Source: Variovorax soli NBRC 106424 (GTDB lineage: Bacteria > Pseudomonadota > Gammaproteobacteria > Burkholderiales > Burkholderiaceae_C). Taken from it: a stretch of DNA of 64,000 nt. The translations under genes and the position numbers were made by a program. The notes beneath the pieces are model-generated. The model made no database searches, was not told where the DNA came from, and saw only the letters and a list, made by a program, of their open reading frames with translations. Where the stretch lies: assembly GCF_001591385.1 (NCBI RefSeq), contig NZ_BCUU01000011.1:1-64000 (forward strand), written 5' to 3'. Positions 1-8,653 of this stretch are shown one piece after another. Position 1 is the stretch's first letter. Every line of letters starts with the position of its first letter.

Positions 1-201
1 CGGGGCGCCTGCCGCCGGAACCGCGGCGGCGGCCACTGGAGCTGCTGCCGCGGCGGGCATGGCCTGCACGTACTGGACGGCCGCTGCCGCCGTACCGCCC
101 TTGACGATGCGCACCTTGCCTTCGGCCTCGGTGATTTCCAGTTCGGAAATATTGGATTCAGACACCAGGTCGATCAGTGTCTTGAGTTTGCGCAGATCCA
201 T
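1..201 (-). CDS. accB: Biotin carboxyl carrier protein of acetyl-CoA carboxylase (N-terminal part)
   Basis: The visible 67 residues begin [20 protein letters not shown] and run into an Ala/Pro-rich linker, which is the N-terminal pattern of AccB. AccB carries the biotin that AccC carboxylates in the first step of fatty acid synthesis. The biotinyl domain lies beyond the window edge. The ATG at 201 has GGAG about 5 nt upstream, which fixes the start. The 104-nt gap to tlpA carries a short inverted repeat, CGAAC/GTTCG (258-273), and no obvious terminator. accC probably follows outside the window. The family call is confident; the gene is truncated only by the window. Confidence 0.9.
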   Translation of the reverse strand, partial: MDLRKLKTLIDLVSESNISELEITEAEGKVRIVKGGTAAAAVQYVQAMPAAAAAPVAAAAVPAAGAP

Positions 202-305
202 GGAACTCCATCGCCGGCAGAAAGCCGATTATTTGAACTAAATCGCCGGATCATCGGCGAACATCGGCGTTCGGACGCCAATTCACTATTGCGGGGCGCT
301 GGATT

Positions 306-863
306 CTAACCGTGAAAAAATTCTCGGCGCCAGGTGTCGAGGTCGACCTGTTCGAGCTTGCCCATTTTACGTTCTGCGACCGCCCCGTCAGCGGTCAACG
401 CGAGGGTAAATGGCAGACCGCCCGCCGTGTTGCCCAGCGCACGGATCAATTCGGTGCCGTCCAGGCCGGCCAGGCCGATCGGATAGGTGACCGGCGTACG
501 CTGGAGGAACTTGCGCACAGCGCTGGGCTGGTCGATGGCCAATCCCACAACTTGCACGCCGTTAGCCGCGTGTTCGCGGAAGAAGCGGTCGAGCATTGGC
601 ATTTCTTCGACGCACGGCGCGCACCACGTGGCCCAGAAGTTCAGCAGGACGGGTTTGCCGCGCAAGGCTTGAAGGGCCAGCTCGCCCCCCTCGGGCCGCT
701 CGAATTTCCTGCTCCAGAAGTCGGCGCCCAGGGCTTCGTGGCCGCCGGCGGGACGCTGCTTCCACCAGGCCGCGCCGGCGCCGGCACCGGCCGCCAGCAC
801 GGCGGCGGCGCCATAGAGCCAGAGGCGGCGGGAAGGGTTGGGGGCGGAAGGGTTGTCGCTCAT
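306..863 (-). CDS. TlpA/ResA-like membrane-anchored thioredoxin
   Basis: A 185-residue protein with an N-terminal hydrophobic anchor (about residues 13-34, LWLYGAAAVLAAGAGAGAAW) and a periplasmic thioredoxin fold. The active site is WCAPC, within LLNFWATWCAPCVEEMPMLD. This is typical of TlpA/ResA thiol-disulfide reductases, which keep periplasmic cysteines reduced, for example in cytochrome c maturation. The substrate cannot be told from sequence. Its ATG overlaps the stop of the upstream gene (ATGA at 860-863), so the two are translationally coupled. accB lies downstream on the same strand. Confidence 0.85.
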   Translation of the reverse strand: MSDNPSAPNPSRRLWLYGAAAVLAAGAGAGAAWWKQRPAGGHEALGADFWSRKFERPEGGELALQALRGKPVLLNFWATWCAPCVEEMPMLDRFFREHAANGVQVVGLAIDQPSAVRKFLQRTPVTYPIGLAGLDGTELIRALGNTAGGLPFTLALTADGAVAERKMGKLEQVDLDTWRREFFHG

Positions 864-1471
864 GAAGTTGAATTGTCCTGTTCCAGCAGACGGCGCAAGG
901 CCGCCAGGTTGCCGCGCGGGACCCGGCCCTGCGAATCGGCCTTGAGGGCGCCGCGCAGGTCGTCGAGGTCGTAGACCATGAGATGGACGCCGATTTCCTC
1001 GCTCAGTTCGTGGCTGTACACGTGCAGGCTCAGCGCCTCCACCTGTTCGCCGTGAAAGCCTGTGACCATCCGCGGCTCGTAGTCCACGTGATGGTCGATG
1101 AGTGCAATTTCGGCCGACTTCGAATCGTCGCAGAACAGCTGAATGTAGATGTCCGACAGGCGGGTGGCCGTGCCGTGCCACACGGCACCGCCGATGTACG
1201 GCCGGAAGGCCGCCATGTGCTCCATCCATTCCAGCGCCAGCCGCCGCAGCGCGCGCAACTCGCCAGGCTGCGTGTCGGCGCAATAGAGCTGGATGTAGTC
1301 GCGCACTTCGGCCTCGACTTCGTCGTTGTTGGGCAGCGCAGTGCGCGCGGGCAGGCCCAGCTCGCGCAGCGCGCGCCGCTTGGCCGGGCCGTATTCCAGC
1401 CCCTCTTCCACCACCATGCGCGCGGCGAAGGCGGCGATTTCCCGCTTGGAAGACGATGACGAGCTGTCCAT
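860..1471 (-). CDS. Conserved protein of unknown function
   Basis: I do not recognise this 203-residue protein. It starts with a Ser-rich segment (MDSSSSSSK), is then acidic and soluble, has no signal peptide or membrane helix, and contains a Trp/His-rich middle (AVWHGTATRLSDIYIQLFCDD, split over two strands by eye). The ATG at 1471 is preferred because the upstream in-frame extension is not protein-like. The 4-nt overlap with the thioredoxin gene suggests co-expression with it. No function is proposed. Confidence 0.75.
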   Translation of the reverse strand: MDSSSSSSKREIAAFAARMVVEEGLEYGPAKRRALRELGLPARTALPNNDEVEAEVRDYIQLYCADTQPGELRALRRLALEWMEHMAAFRPYIGGAVWHGTATRLSDIYIQLFCDDSKSAEIALIDHHVDYEPRMVTGFHGEQVEALSLHVYSHELSEEIGVHLMVYDLDDLRGALKADSQGRVPRGNLAALRRLLEQDNSTS

Positions 1472-1545
1472 CGGCCCATTGTGCCCGTGCTGGCTGCCGG
1501 GCAGAAGCATGCGACGCAATGCCGCGCAGCAGGCCGAGGTTTGCT

Positions 1546-2547
1546 TCAGGCGAGCATCGCCGCGGACTTGGCGCGCGACTGGCGCGCCGACTTGAAGGCG
1601 AGGAAGGCTTCGAGGCTGGTCTTGCGCGGTACGTAGCCGAACTCGGTCTTGAGCCGGGTGTTGGACAGCACCGGCCGGTAGCGCAGGAAGTCGAGCTGTT
1701 CGGGGCCATAGCGGCTCACGCCCAGGCGCGAGCCGACCACCAGTGCCAGCTTGAGCAGCGGCGCCGGCAGCGACAGCAGCGGCTTGCGCAGCAGCGCGGC
1801 GATCTGCGGCAGGGTGAGCGCCCCGTCGCCCGCCACGTTGAAGCATCCGGTGCGGCCCGTCTTGATGGCATGCACGATGCAGCCGGTGACGTCTTCGTCC
1901 CAGATGAAGACGAAGGGGCTCTCGCTGCCCTGGATCGCCAGAATGCGCGGCTTGTCGAACAGCGCCGTGATCTGGTTGTTGACCTGCTCGCCCAGGATGG
2001 TGCCGATGCGCAGCACCGTCTGGTGCAGCTGCGGAAAGCGGGCGCGGTAGTCGGCCAGCATCTCCTCCACCAGCCGCTTGTGGTGCGAATAGGCAAAGCT
2101 CTCGTTGCCGCGCAGCGCCTGGCCCTCGTCGATCCAGGCCGGGTTGTCGGCCCAGTAGCCGTAGGCGGCGCCGCTGGACGACACCACCAGGTGCCCCACG
2201 TTGCTGGCCACGCAGGCTTCCAGCACGTTGCCGGTGCCCAGCACGTCCACCGAGTACTCGAACTCGCGGTTGCTGCCCGCGCCGGGCGTGACGATGGCGG
2301 CCAGGTGCACGACCGCGTCGATGGAATGATCGGCGAGCGTGGCCCGCAGCTCGGGCGCGCGGATGTCCTGCACCAGGTAGACGACGCCGGGCACGCGGCG
2401 CTGCGCCGGCACTTCCCGCACATCGAGCGCCACCACGCTGTCGATGTCGGGCAGTTGCGCCAGCGCGGCCACCACCGTGCGGCCGAGGAATCCGTCGGCG
2501 CCGGTGATCAATATCCGGCGTGCCGGATGGGGGGTGGTCATGACCAT
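1546..2547 (-). CDS. NAD(P)-dependent epimerase/dehydratase (extended SDR)
   Basis: An extended short-chain dehydrogenase of 333 residues. It shows the Rossmann motif GADGFLG near residue 17, a conserved HLAA segment, and the catalytic YxxxK as YSHHK. It resembles sugar-nucleotide epimerases and 3-beta-hydroxysteroid-dehydrogenase-like enzymes, and the substrate cannot be decided. Two ATGs are possible (2547 or 2541); neither has a clear Shine-Dalgarno. The gene follows the BASS transporter by 20 nt and probably belongs to the same transcript as the transporter, FMO and SDR genes upstream. Confidence 0.8.
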   Translation of the reverse strand: MVMTTPHPARRILITGADGFLGRTVVAALAQLPDIDSVVALDVREVPAQRRVPGVVYLVQDIRAPELRATLADHSIDAVVHLAAIVTPGAGSNREFEYSVDVLGTGNVLEACVASNVGHLVVSSSGAAYGYWADNPAWIDEGQALRGNESFAYSHHKRLVEEMLADYRARFPQLHQTVLRIGTILGEQVNNQITALFDKPRILAIQGSESPFVFIWDEDVTGCIVHAIKTGRTGCFNVAGDGALTLPQIAALLRKPLLSLPAPLLKLALVVGSRLGVSRYGPEQLDFLRYRPVLSNTRLKTEFGYVPRKTSLEAFLAFKSARQSRAKSAAMLA

Positions 2548-2567
2548 GAAAAGGAGAAAGATAGGGT

Positions 2568-3512
2568 TCAGGCCGAGCGGGCGGCCGTGGAAGAACCAGA
2601 TTCAGAAGAAGTCGAAGGCAGCGGCCGCCGCCCCCACCAGCCGGCCAGCAGCAGGCCGGCGATGATGTCCCAGAAGCCCCACACGCCGGCCACCACCGCC
2701 ATGCCGCCCAGGCCGCCGAAGAAGCCGAAGATGAGCACCAGGCCCAGCCCCGCATTGCGGATGCCGACCTCGAAGCTCACCGCCCGCCGGTCGTATTCGG
2801 CCAGCCGGGTCGCCGAGGCGCAGAGGTAGCCGGTGGCGAAGGCCAGCGCGTCGTGCAGCACCACGGCCAGCAGCACCAGGCCCACGTAGTCCATGAAGTA
2901 GCGCCAGTTGCCGGCAATGGCGCCGATGATGAAGCCGACCAGGCACAAAAAGCTCAGGATGCGGATCGGCTTCTTCGCCTTCCCGGTGAAGCCCGGGAGG
3001 AAATGCGCCACCGCAATGCCCAGCACGAAGGGCGCGCCGATGATGGTGATGATGTGCACCACCATTTCAGCCGGGTTCAGCGCAATGGTCTTGAGCAGCG
3101 CCGAAGCCGTGGGATGGATGCCGCCCCAGAAGGCGAAGTTGATCGGCATCACCACGATCGAGATCAGGTTGGAGATGGCCGTCATCGACACCGACAGCGC
3201 CACATTGCCGCCCGCGCGGTGCGTGAGGATGTTGGAGATGTTGCCCGGCGGGCAGCAAGCCACCAGGATCATGCCCAGCGCGATGCTCGGCGCGGGCTGG
3301 AGCACCAAGGTCAGGCAGAAGGTGATGGCTGGCAGCACGATGAACTGCGCCGCAATGCCGACCGCCATGGCCAGCGGCATGCGCGCCACCCGCCTGAAAT
3401 CGGCCACCCGCGTGTCCAGGGCGATGCCGAACATCAGGAACCCCAGCACCGCGTTGAGCAGCACCAGCGAGGCCGGATTGAAGTTCAGGCGTATTTCATC
3501 GACTGGGAGCAT
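2568..3512 (-). CDS. Bile acid:sodium symporter (BASS) family transporter
   Basis: A polytopic membrane protein of 314 residues with about nine or ten hydrophobic segments. Two family motifs are clear: CCPPGNISNILTHRAGGN with the following SVSMT in the first half, and SFEVGIRNAGLGLVL in the second. BASS proteins couple sodium entry to uptake of organic anions such as bile acids, keto acids or pantoate; the substrate here is unknown. The start at 3512 has AGGA upstream. Its position between an FMO and an SDR suggests it imports the substrate of a small oxidative pathway, which is inference. Confidence 0.88.
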   Translation of the reverse strand: MLPVDEIRLNFNPASLVLLNAVLGFLMFGIALDTRVADFRRVARMPLAMAVGIAAQFIVLPAITFCLTLVLQPAPSIALGMILVACCPPGNISNILTHRAGGNVALSVSMTAISNLISIVVMPINFAFWGGIHPTASALLKTIALNPAEMVVHIITIIGAPFVLGIAVAHFLPGFTGKAKKPIRILSFLCLVGFIIGAIAGNWRYFMDYVGLVLLAVVLHDALAFATGYLCASATRLAEYDRRAVSFEVGIRNAGLGLVLIFGFFGGLGGMAVVAGVWGFWDIIAGLLLAGWWGRRPLPSTSSESGSSTAARSA

Positions 3513-3553
3513 CGCGCGTCCTGGTTGTTATTGGTTGGAAAGGCGCAGCGCCT

Positions 3554-4885
3554 TCAGGCCAGCCTGGCCGAGGCTTCGCGCACGGCCTGCCGGTAGGCGT
3601 CCTTGTTGACGTAGTAGGCCATGCGTTCGAGCTTCAGGTATTGGTAGCCACCCGAAAGGTCGGGCGCCGGCCCGGTCTTGGCGGCCTTCAGCGCCGCGGC
3701 CTGGGGCTTGCCCTCGGCCTGCGCCTTGAAATAGCGCGCCAGCAGTTCGGCCTGCTCGTAGCGGCCCTGCCAGCCGATGCCGCTGGCCTCGATCATGCCC
3801 AGCACCGCCAGGTTGTCGAAGCCCGGCGCGAAGATGTTCAAGTACAGGCGCGGCGCCATGCCCTGCCAGTTGAGCCAGGTGCGGTCGATAAAGGGGTAGT
3901 GCAGCTTGTAGCCGGTGGCGCACAGCACCAGGTCGTAGTCGCGCGCGCTGCCGTCCTTGAAGTGCACCGTGTGGCCCGCCAGGCGCTCGATGTCGGCGCG
4001 CACGCCGATGTCGCCGTGGCCGATGTGGTGCAGGATGAGCGAGTTGACCACCGGGTGCGACTCGTACATGCGGTAGTCGGGCTTGGGAAAGCCGAAGCGC
4101 ACCGGATCGCCCGTGAACCACTGGAGCACCCGCGCATCCAGGCGCTGCTTGATCCAGGCCGGCAGCGGCCGCTTGCCGCCCAGCGTGTCGGCCGGCTTGC
4201 CGAAGATGTACTTGGGCACGAAGTAGTAGCCGCGGCGCACCGAGATGTCCACGCTCCTGGCGTAGTGCACCGCATCGACCGCGATGTCGCAGCCGCTGTT
4301 GCCCGCGCCCACCACCAGCACGCGCTTGTCGGCAAAGAGGCTCGCCTTCTTGTAGGCGCTCGTGTGCAGCAGCTCGCCGTCGAAGTAGCCCGGAAAGCGC
4401 GGCATCGAGGGCTCGGACAAGGTGCCGTTGGCGATCACCACGCCCTTGTAGTCGGCCGTCTCGATGCGCCCGTTGCCGGCGTCCACGCTCACGCGCCACA
4501 GCGTGGTGGCGCATTCGGTCACCGGCTCGACGCGGATCACCTTGGTGTTGAAGCGGAAGTGGCGGCGCAGGTCGAAGTGATCGGCAAAGGCGCTGAAGTA
4601 GCGTGCCAGCTCGGTGTGGCTCGGGTAGTCGGCCACATGGTCCGGCATGGGGAATTCCTTGAACTCCGTGGTGCGCTTGGAAGAGATCAGGTGCGCCGAC
4701 GCATAGACGGTGCTTCGCGGGTTGTCGATGTTCCACAGCCCGCCGACGTCGCTGTGCGCCTCGAAGCCCTGGAACGGAATGCCCAGCTTCTGCAGGTTGC
4801 GCGCACCGGCCAGGCCGGAAGGGCCGGCGCCGATCAGGGCGATCTGCTGGTGGGTAGGCACGAGTGCGGACGCAGGAACGGACAC
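3554..4885 (-). CDS. Flavin-containing monooxygenase (class B FMO-like)
   Basis: A 443-residue flavoprotein. It has an FAD-binding GAGPSG at 19-24, the FMO fingerprint FxGxxxHxxxYK at 168-179, an NADPH-binding VVGAGNSG at 191-198 and a CATGY motif in the C-terminal half. These features mark NADPH-dependent class B monooxygenases acting on ketones, amines or sulfides. The final YK rather than WP fits FMOs better than classical Baeyer-Villiger enzymes. The start is a GTG at 4885 with GGAG 7 nt upstream. It lies between an SDR and a BASS transporter on the same strand. Confidence 0.87.
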   Translation of the reverse strand: MSVPASALVPTHQQIALIGAGPSGLAGARNLQKLGIPFQGFEAHSDVGGLWNIDNPRSTVYASAHLISSKRTTEFKEFPMPDHVADYPSHTELARYFSAFADHFDLRRHFRFNTKVIRVEPVTECATTLWRVSVDAGNGRIETADYKGVVIANGTLSEPSMPRFPGYFDGELLHTSAYKKASLFADKRVLVVGAGNSGCDIAVDAVHYARSVDISVRRGYYFVPKYIFGKPADTLGGKRPLPAWIKQRLDARVLQWFTGDPVRFGFPKPDYRMYESHPVVNSLILHHIGHGDIGVRADIERLAGHTVHFKDGSARDYDLVLCATGYKLHYPFIDRTWLNWQGMAPRLYLNIFAPGFDNLAVLGMIEASGIGWQGRYEQAELLARYFKAQAEGKPQAAALKAAKTGPAPDLSGGYQYLKLERMAYYVNKDAYRQAVREASARLA

Positions 4886-4920
4886 AGACAGACTCCAGGA
4901 AGAACTTCGAGGCCGCGCGC

Positions 4921-5769
4921 TCAGCGCGCGGCCTTGTCGGACGATGGTTGCGGCGCGGCGCCGGCGGCGCCCAGGCCGGGAATGGCCGTGGCGCCAGCCT
5001 CGCCCGCGCGCGGCTTGCGCGGCTGGCGCAGCAGCAGCGCGTCATGCCAGGCATCGGGCAGCAGGCCCAGCAGGTTGGACAGCCAGCCGACGCGGCGCGG
5101 CAGCACCAGCTGCTCGCGGCCCTCGGCCAGCGCGCGCAGGATCGCCTCGGCCGCCGCCTCAGGCGCCATGAGGCCCGGCATGGCGAACTTGTTGCCGGCG
5201 GTGAGCTGCGTGCGCAGATAGCCCGGGCTGACGGTGCAGACCGTGATGCCGGCCGCACGCAGTTCGGCACGCAGGCTCTGCAGGTAGCGGATGAGGCCAC
5301 CCTTGCTGGCGCAGTAGGCGCCGTTGCCCGGCATGCCGCGCCGGCCGGCGATGCTGGCAATGCCGGCCAGCACGCCGCTGCCGCGCTCGCGCATGGGCTT
5401 CACGAAGGGCTGGAAGGTGGCGGCCACGCCGAGCAGGTTGATCTCGAGCATGCGCTTGAACACCGCCAGGTCCGAGGCCTCGGCCGTGTCGAAGCCGCCG
5501 GCCACGCCCGCGTTGGCAATCACCGCATCGGGCACGCCGAAGCGCGCCATCCAATCCGCGGCCATGGCTTGCATGGCCGCGCCGTCGCTCACGTCGGGCA
5601 TGTACATGGCGCAACGCCCCGGCGCGGCCGCCGCCAGCGAATCGAGCACGGAACGGTCCAGCCCCACCAAGGCCACCCGGGCACCGCGCGCCAGCGCGGC
5701 CTGCGCCATGGCGCGGCCCAGGCCGCCGCAGGCACCGGTGATGACCAGATTGGCTAAAGGATGAACCAT
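4921..5769 (-). CDS. Short-chain dehydrogenase/reductase (classical SDR)
   Basis: A classical SDR of 282 residues, with cofactor motif GACGGLG near residue 12, NAG around residue 87, and catalytic YCASK. It interconverts an alcohol and a ketone or aldehyde using NAD(P). The last 40 residues are Ala/Pro-rich and not part of the usual fold. It is the first gene of the minus-strand run (SDR, FMO, BASS transporter, epimerase) and is divergent from an IclR regulator across 92 nt. Pairing with the FMO suggests alcohol-to-ketone oxidation followed by oxygenation; this is inference. Confidence 0.85.
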   Translation of the reverse strand: MVHPLANLVITGACGGLGRAMAQAALARGARVALVGLDRSVLDSLAAAAPGRCAMYMPDVSDGAAMQAMAADWMARFGVPDAVIANAGVAGGFDTAEASDLAVFKRMLEINLLGVAATFQPFVKPMRERGSGVLAGIASIAGRRGMPGNGAYCASKGGLIRYLQSLRAELRAAGITVCTVSPGYLRTQLTAGNKFAMPGLMAPEAAAEAILRALAEGREQLVLPRRVGWLSNLLGLLPDAWHDALLLRQPRKPRAGEAGATAIPGLGAAGAAPQPSSDKAAR

Positions 5770-5861
5770 CGAAAAAATACTTCAGAAGTCATCCATTTTA
5801 GCCACATTTGAAGGACAATCTCGAAATCATAGATAGCTAGTCTCGTAATTCGATACGTCAC
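5770..5861. promoter_or_regulatory. Divergent control region between SDR operon and IclR gene
   Basis: This 92-nt AT-richer gap must hold both promoters. It contains an imperfect inverted repeat, TCGAAAT (5821-5827) against AATTCGA (5847-5853), around the near-palindrome ATAGCTAG. This is a candidate IclR binding site. No confident -35/-10 pair was found. Confidence 0.35.
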
Positions 5862-6659
5862 ATGGATTTATCCGTCCCCCTTGCCGAAGCTCGCGACCAA
5901 GTCGAGCAAGATCAGGCGCATACGCCCGGCCTGCGCCTTCTTCAAATGCTGGAACTCGTCGCGGCCACCGGCGAGGCGCAATCGCTCGCCGACGTGGTGC
6001 GCCTCAGCGGCCAGCCCAAGCCGTCCGTCCATCGCATGCTCCAGCAGTTGGAAGTGGGTGGTCTGCTCGCGCGCGGCGCCGACGGCCGCCGCTACGCGAT
6101 CACGCCGCGCCTGATCCGCTTTGCCGAAACCGTGCTGCGTGCCAGCAGCAGCACCGGCGTGCGCCACACGCTGCTGCGCCAGCTGGTGGCGGACGTGGGC
6201 GAAACCTGCAACCTCACGGCCTTGTCGGGCTCCGAGGTCTTCTACATCGACCGGGTCGAGACCGCCTTTCCGCTGCGCATGGACCTGCGTCCCGGCTCGC
6301 GCGTGCCCCTGCACTGCTCGGCCAGCGGCAAGCTCTTCCTGGCGCACCTGCCGCGTCCGCAGCGCGAGCGGCTGCTCGACGGCCTGGACCTGCAGCGCTA
6401 CACGCCCCACACGCTGGACACGCGCGAAAGGCTCGAGACCGAGCTGGAGCGCATCCGCCAGGAAGGCCATTCGGTGGACGCCGAGGAGTTCATCGACGGC
6501 ATGGTGTGCGTGGCCGTGCCCGTGCGCGACGAGGCCAACGGCCCGGTGCGCTGCGCGGTGGCGCTGCAGGCACCGGCCGTGCGCATGCCCTTGCCCAGCG
6601 CCTTGCAGCAGCTGGACAAGCTGCGCCGCGCGGCGAGCGAAATCGCCCGCGTGATGTAA
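5862..6659 (+). CDS. IclR-family transcriptional regulator
   Basis: A 265-residue IclR-type regulator. It has an N-terminal winged helix-turn-helix (about residues 25-85, including SLADVVRLSGQPKPSVHRML) followed by an IclR effector-binding domain (VPLHCSASGKLFLAHLP, EEFIDGMVCVAVPV). Such proteins act as repressors or activators of adjacent catabolic genes in response to a small acid. It is transcribed away from the SDR-FMO-BASS-epimerase run and is its likely regulator, which is inferred from position only. Confidence 0.88.
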   Translation: MDLSVPLAEARDQVEQDQAHTPGLRLLQMLELVAATGEAQSLADVVRLSGQPKPSVHRMLQQLEVGGLLARGADGRRYAITPRLIRFAETVLRASSSTGVRHTLLRQLVADVGETCNLTALSGSEVFYIDRVETAFPLRMDLRPGSRVPLHCSASGKLFLAHLPRPQRERLLDGLDLQRYTPHTLDTRERLETELERIRQEGHSVDAEEFIDGMVCVAVPVRDEANGPVRCAVALQAPAVRMPLPSALQQLDKLRRAASEIARVM

Positions 6660-6694
6660 GGCCGCCTCGGTCGAGGGAGGCGCTTCGCGCTCTC

Positions 6695-6706
6695 TAGAAT
6701 CGGCCG
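6695..6706 (+). promoter_or_regulatory. Candidate -10 of a leaderless mpl transcript
   Basis: TAGAAT lies exactly 6 nt before the ATG at 6707 and no Shine-Dalgarno is present. Transcription would start at or next to the A of the start codon. No good -35 is visible. Confidence 0.4.
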
Positions 6707-8107
6707 ATGCACATTCACATTCTCGGCATCTGCGGCACCTTCATGGGCGGCCTGGCTGCCCTGGCCCGCGAGGCCGGCCATCGCGTCACGGGTTGCGACG
6801 CGGGCGTCTATCCCCCCATGAGCGACCAGCTGCGCGCCCTGGGCATCGAACTCATCGAAGGCTTCGGCGCCGACCAGATGGCGCTGGCGCCCGACGTCTT
6901 CGTGGTGGGCAATGTCGTGTCCCGCGCCCGGCTGGAAGACGGCAGCCCTAAGTTCCCGCTGATGGAAGCGATCCTCGACGCGGGCGCGCGCTACACCAGC
7001 GGCCCGCAGTGGCTGGCCGAGCATGTGCTGCAAGGCCGCCACGTGCTGGCGGTGGCCGGCACGCACGGCAAGACCACCACCACCTCGATGCTGGCGTGGA
7101 TCCTGGAGCGCTGCGGGAAGGCGCCCGGCTTCCTGGTGGGCGGCGTTCCGCTGGACTTCGGCGTGTCGGCACGCCTCGGGGCCGGCACGGCCTTCGTCAT
7201 CGAGGCGGATGAATACGACACCGCCTTCTTCGACAAGCGCAGCAAGTTCGTCCATTACCGCCCGCGCACGGCGATCCTGAACAACCTGGAGTTCGACCAC
7301 GCCGACATCTTCGACGACCTGGCGGCCATCGAGCGGCAGTTCCATCACCTGGTGCGCACCGTGCCTTCAACGGGCCGGCTGGTGGTCAACGCGACCGAGG
7401 ACAGCCTGCAGCGCGTGCTGGCGCAAGGCTGCTGGAGCGAGGTGGCGGGCTTCGGCGGCGAGCGCGCCGACTGGCAGGCCCGCGGCACGCACGACGCCTT
7501 CGACGTCATGCACCAGGGCCAGGCCGTGGGCCGTGTGCAATGGGCGCTGTCGGGCCTGCACAACCAGATGAACGCGCTGGCCGCCATTGCGGCCGCGCAG
7601 CACGTGGGCGTCTCGCCGGCCGAGGCGGCCCAGGCGCTGGGGGGCTTTCGCAACGTGCGCCGGCGCATGGAGCTGCGCGGCAGCGCCCCGCGCGCCGGCG
7701 GCGCCATCCGCGTGTACGACGACTTCGCGCATCACCCCACCGCCATCCGCACCACGCTCGACGGCCTGCGCCGCAAGCTGGACGACGCGGGCCAGAAGGA
7801 TGAACGCATCCTGGCCGTGTTCGAGCCGCGCAGCAACACCATGAAGCTGGGCGCTATGGCGGCGCAGCTGCCGTGGAGCCTGGAAGCGGCCGACCTCGCC
7901 TTCTGCCACAGCGCCGGCCTCGGCTGGGACGCTGCAGCCGCGCTGGCCCCGATGGGCGATCGCGCACGGGTGGCCGACAACATCGAGCGCCTGGTGCAGC
8001 AAGTGGCGGCAGCGGCAGCGCCTGGCGATCACATCGTGTGCATGAGCAACGGCGGCTTCGGCGGCATCCACCAGAAGCTGCTCGACGCGCTCGGCGCGCA
8101 GGCCTAG
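6707..8107 (+). CDS. mpl: UDP-N-acetylmuramate:L-alanyl-gamma-D-glutamyl-meso-diaminopimelate ligase
   Basis: A 466-residue Mur ligase paralogue. Mpl attaches recycled murein tripeptide to UDP-MurNAc, returning wall fragments to precursor synthesis. The N-terminus MHIHILGICGTFMGG and the ATP-binding [11 protein letters not shown] (about residues 117-127) are characteristic, and the C-terminal domain contains the usual FEPRSNTMK. It is distinct from murC at 26709, which starts differently. It stands as the first gene of a plus-strand pair with a cupin. The start lacks an SD but has a -10-like hexamer 6 nt upstream. Confidence 0.93.
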   Translation: MHIHILGICGTFMGGLAALAREAGHRVTGCDAGVYPPMSDQLRALGIELIEGFGADQMALAPDVFVVGNVVSRARLEDGSPKFPLMEAILDAGARYTSGPQWLAEHVLQGRHVLAVAGTHGKTTTTSMLAWILERCGKAPGFLVGGVPLDFGVSARLGAGTAFVIEADEYDTAFFDKRSKFVHYRPRTAILNNLEFDHADIFDDLAAIERQFHHLVRTVPSTGRLVVNATEDSLQRVLAQGCWSEVAGFGGERADWQARGTHDAFDVMHQGQAVGRVQWALSGLHNQMNALAAIAAAQHVGVSPAEAAQALGGFRNVRRRMELRGSAPRAGGAIRVYDDFAHHPTAIRTTLDGLRRKLDDAGQKDERILAVFEPRSNTMKLGAMAAQLPWSLEAADLAFCHSAGLGWDAAAALAPMGDRARVADNIERLVQQVAAAAAPGDHIVCMSNGGFGGIHQKLLDALGAQA

Positions 8108-8116
8108 AGTCGAGCC
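8105..8116 (+). promoter_or_regulatory. Candidate -10 of a leaderless transcript for the cupin gene
   Basis: TAGAGT (8105-8110) overlaps the mpl stop codon and ends 6 nt before the ATG at 8117. No Shine-Dalgarno is present. The overlap with the stop codon may be coincidental. Confidence 0.3.
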
Positions 8117-8620
8117 ATGATGCAAGCGCGCAAGCTCATCGAGACGCTGGGCCTCAAGCCCCATCCCGAAGGCGGCTGGTACCGCGAGGTGTTCCGCTCG
8201 AGCACCAGCGTGGCCCCCGCCGACGGGCGGTCGGCGCGCGACGCGCTGACCACCATCTACTTCCTGCTGGAGGCGCACCAGCATTCGCGCTGGCACCGGG
8301 TGCTGTCGGACGAAGTCTGGGTGCACCTGGGCGGCGCGCCGCTGGCGCTCTACACCAGCGATGCGCAGCTTCGCACGGCGCCGGGCCATGTGAAGCTGGG
8401 GCCGGTGGGCCTGCATGGCGCCCATCCGCAGCATGTGGTGCCGGCCGGCCAGTGGCAGGCCGCTCGCCCGCTCCTGTCGCCTGGCGACGCCGAATTCACC
8501 CTGGTCACCTGCACCGTCGGGCCGGGCTTCGATTTCGACGACTTCAGCTTCATGGCGCCGGACGGCGACGAGGCCGCCGCCCTGCGCCATCACTGGCCGG
8601 AGCTGGCGGCGCTGATCTGA
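8117..8620 (+). CDS. DUF985 cupin-like protein
   Basis: A 167-residue protein matching the DUF985/Cupin_5 family: LGLKPHPEGGWYREVF at the start, then SRWHRVLSDEVWVHLGG and a C-terminal PGFDFDDFSF. The fold is a small beta barrel; family members are generally uncharacterised, and some resemble sugar-binding or epimerase-like cupins. It follows mpl by 9 nt and is probably cotranscribed with it. Convergent with the DAHP synthase gene 33 nt downstream. Confidence 0.85.
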   Translation: MMQARKLIETLGLKPHPEGGWYREVFRSSTSVAPADGRSARDALTTIYFLLEAHQHSRWHRVLSDEVWVHLGGAPLALYTSDAQLRTAPGHVKLGPVGLHGAHPQHVVPAGQWQAARPLLSPGDAEFTLVTCTVGPGFDFDDFSFMAPDGDEAAALRHHWPELAALI

Positions 8621-8653
8621 GCCGGCGCAGCCCTGCCCCGGGGGCCAGGCCGT

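Noticed and set aside
202-305. Riboswitch or aroQ remnant between tlpA and accB
   Set aside because: Only a 5-bp inverted repeat was found; the gap is too short for aroQ and shows no riboswitch core.
8632-8649. Bidirectional terminator between the cupin and DAHP synthase genes
   Set aside because: CCTGCCCC/GGGGCCAGG can pair but has a mismatch, almost no loop and no T tract on either side.
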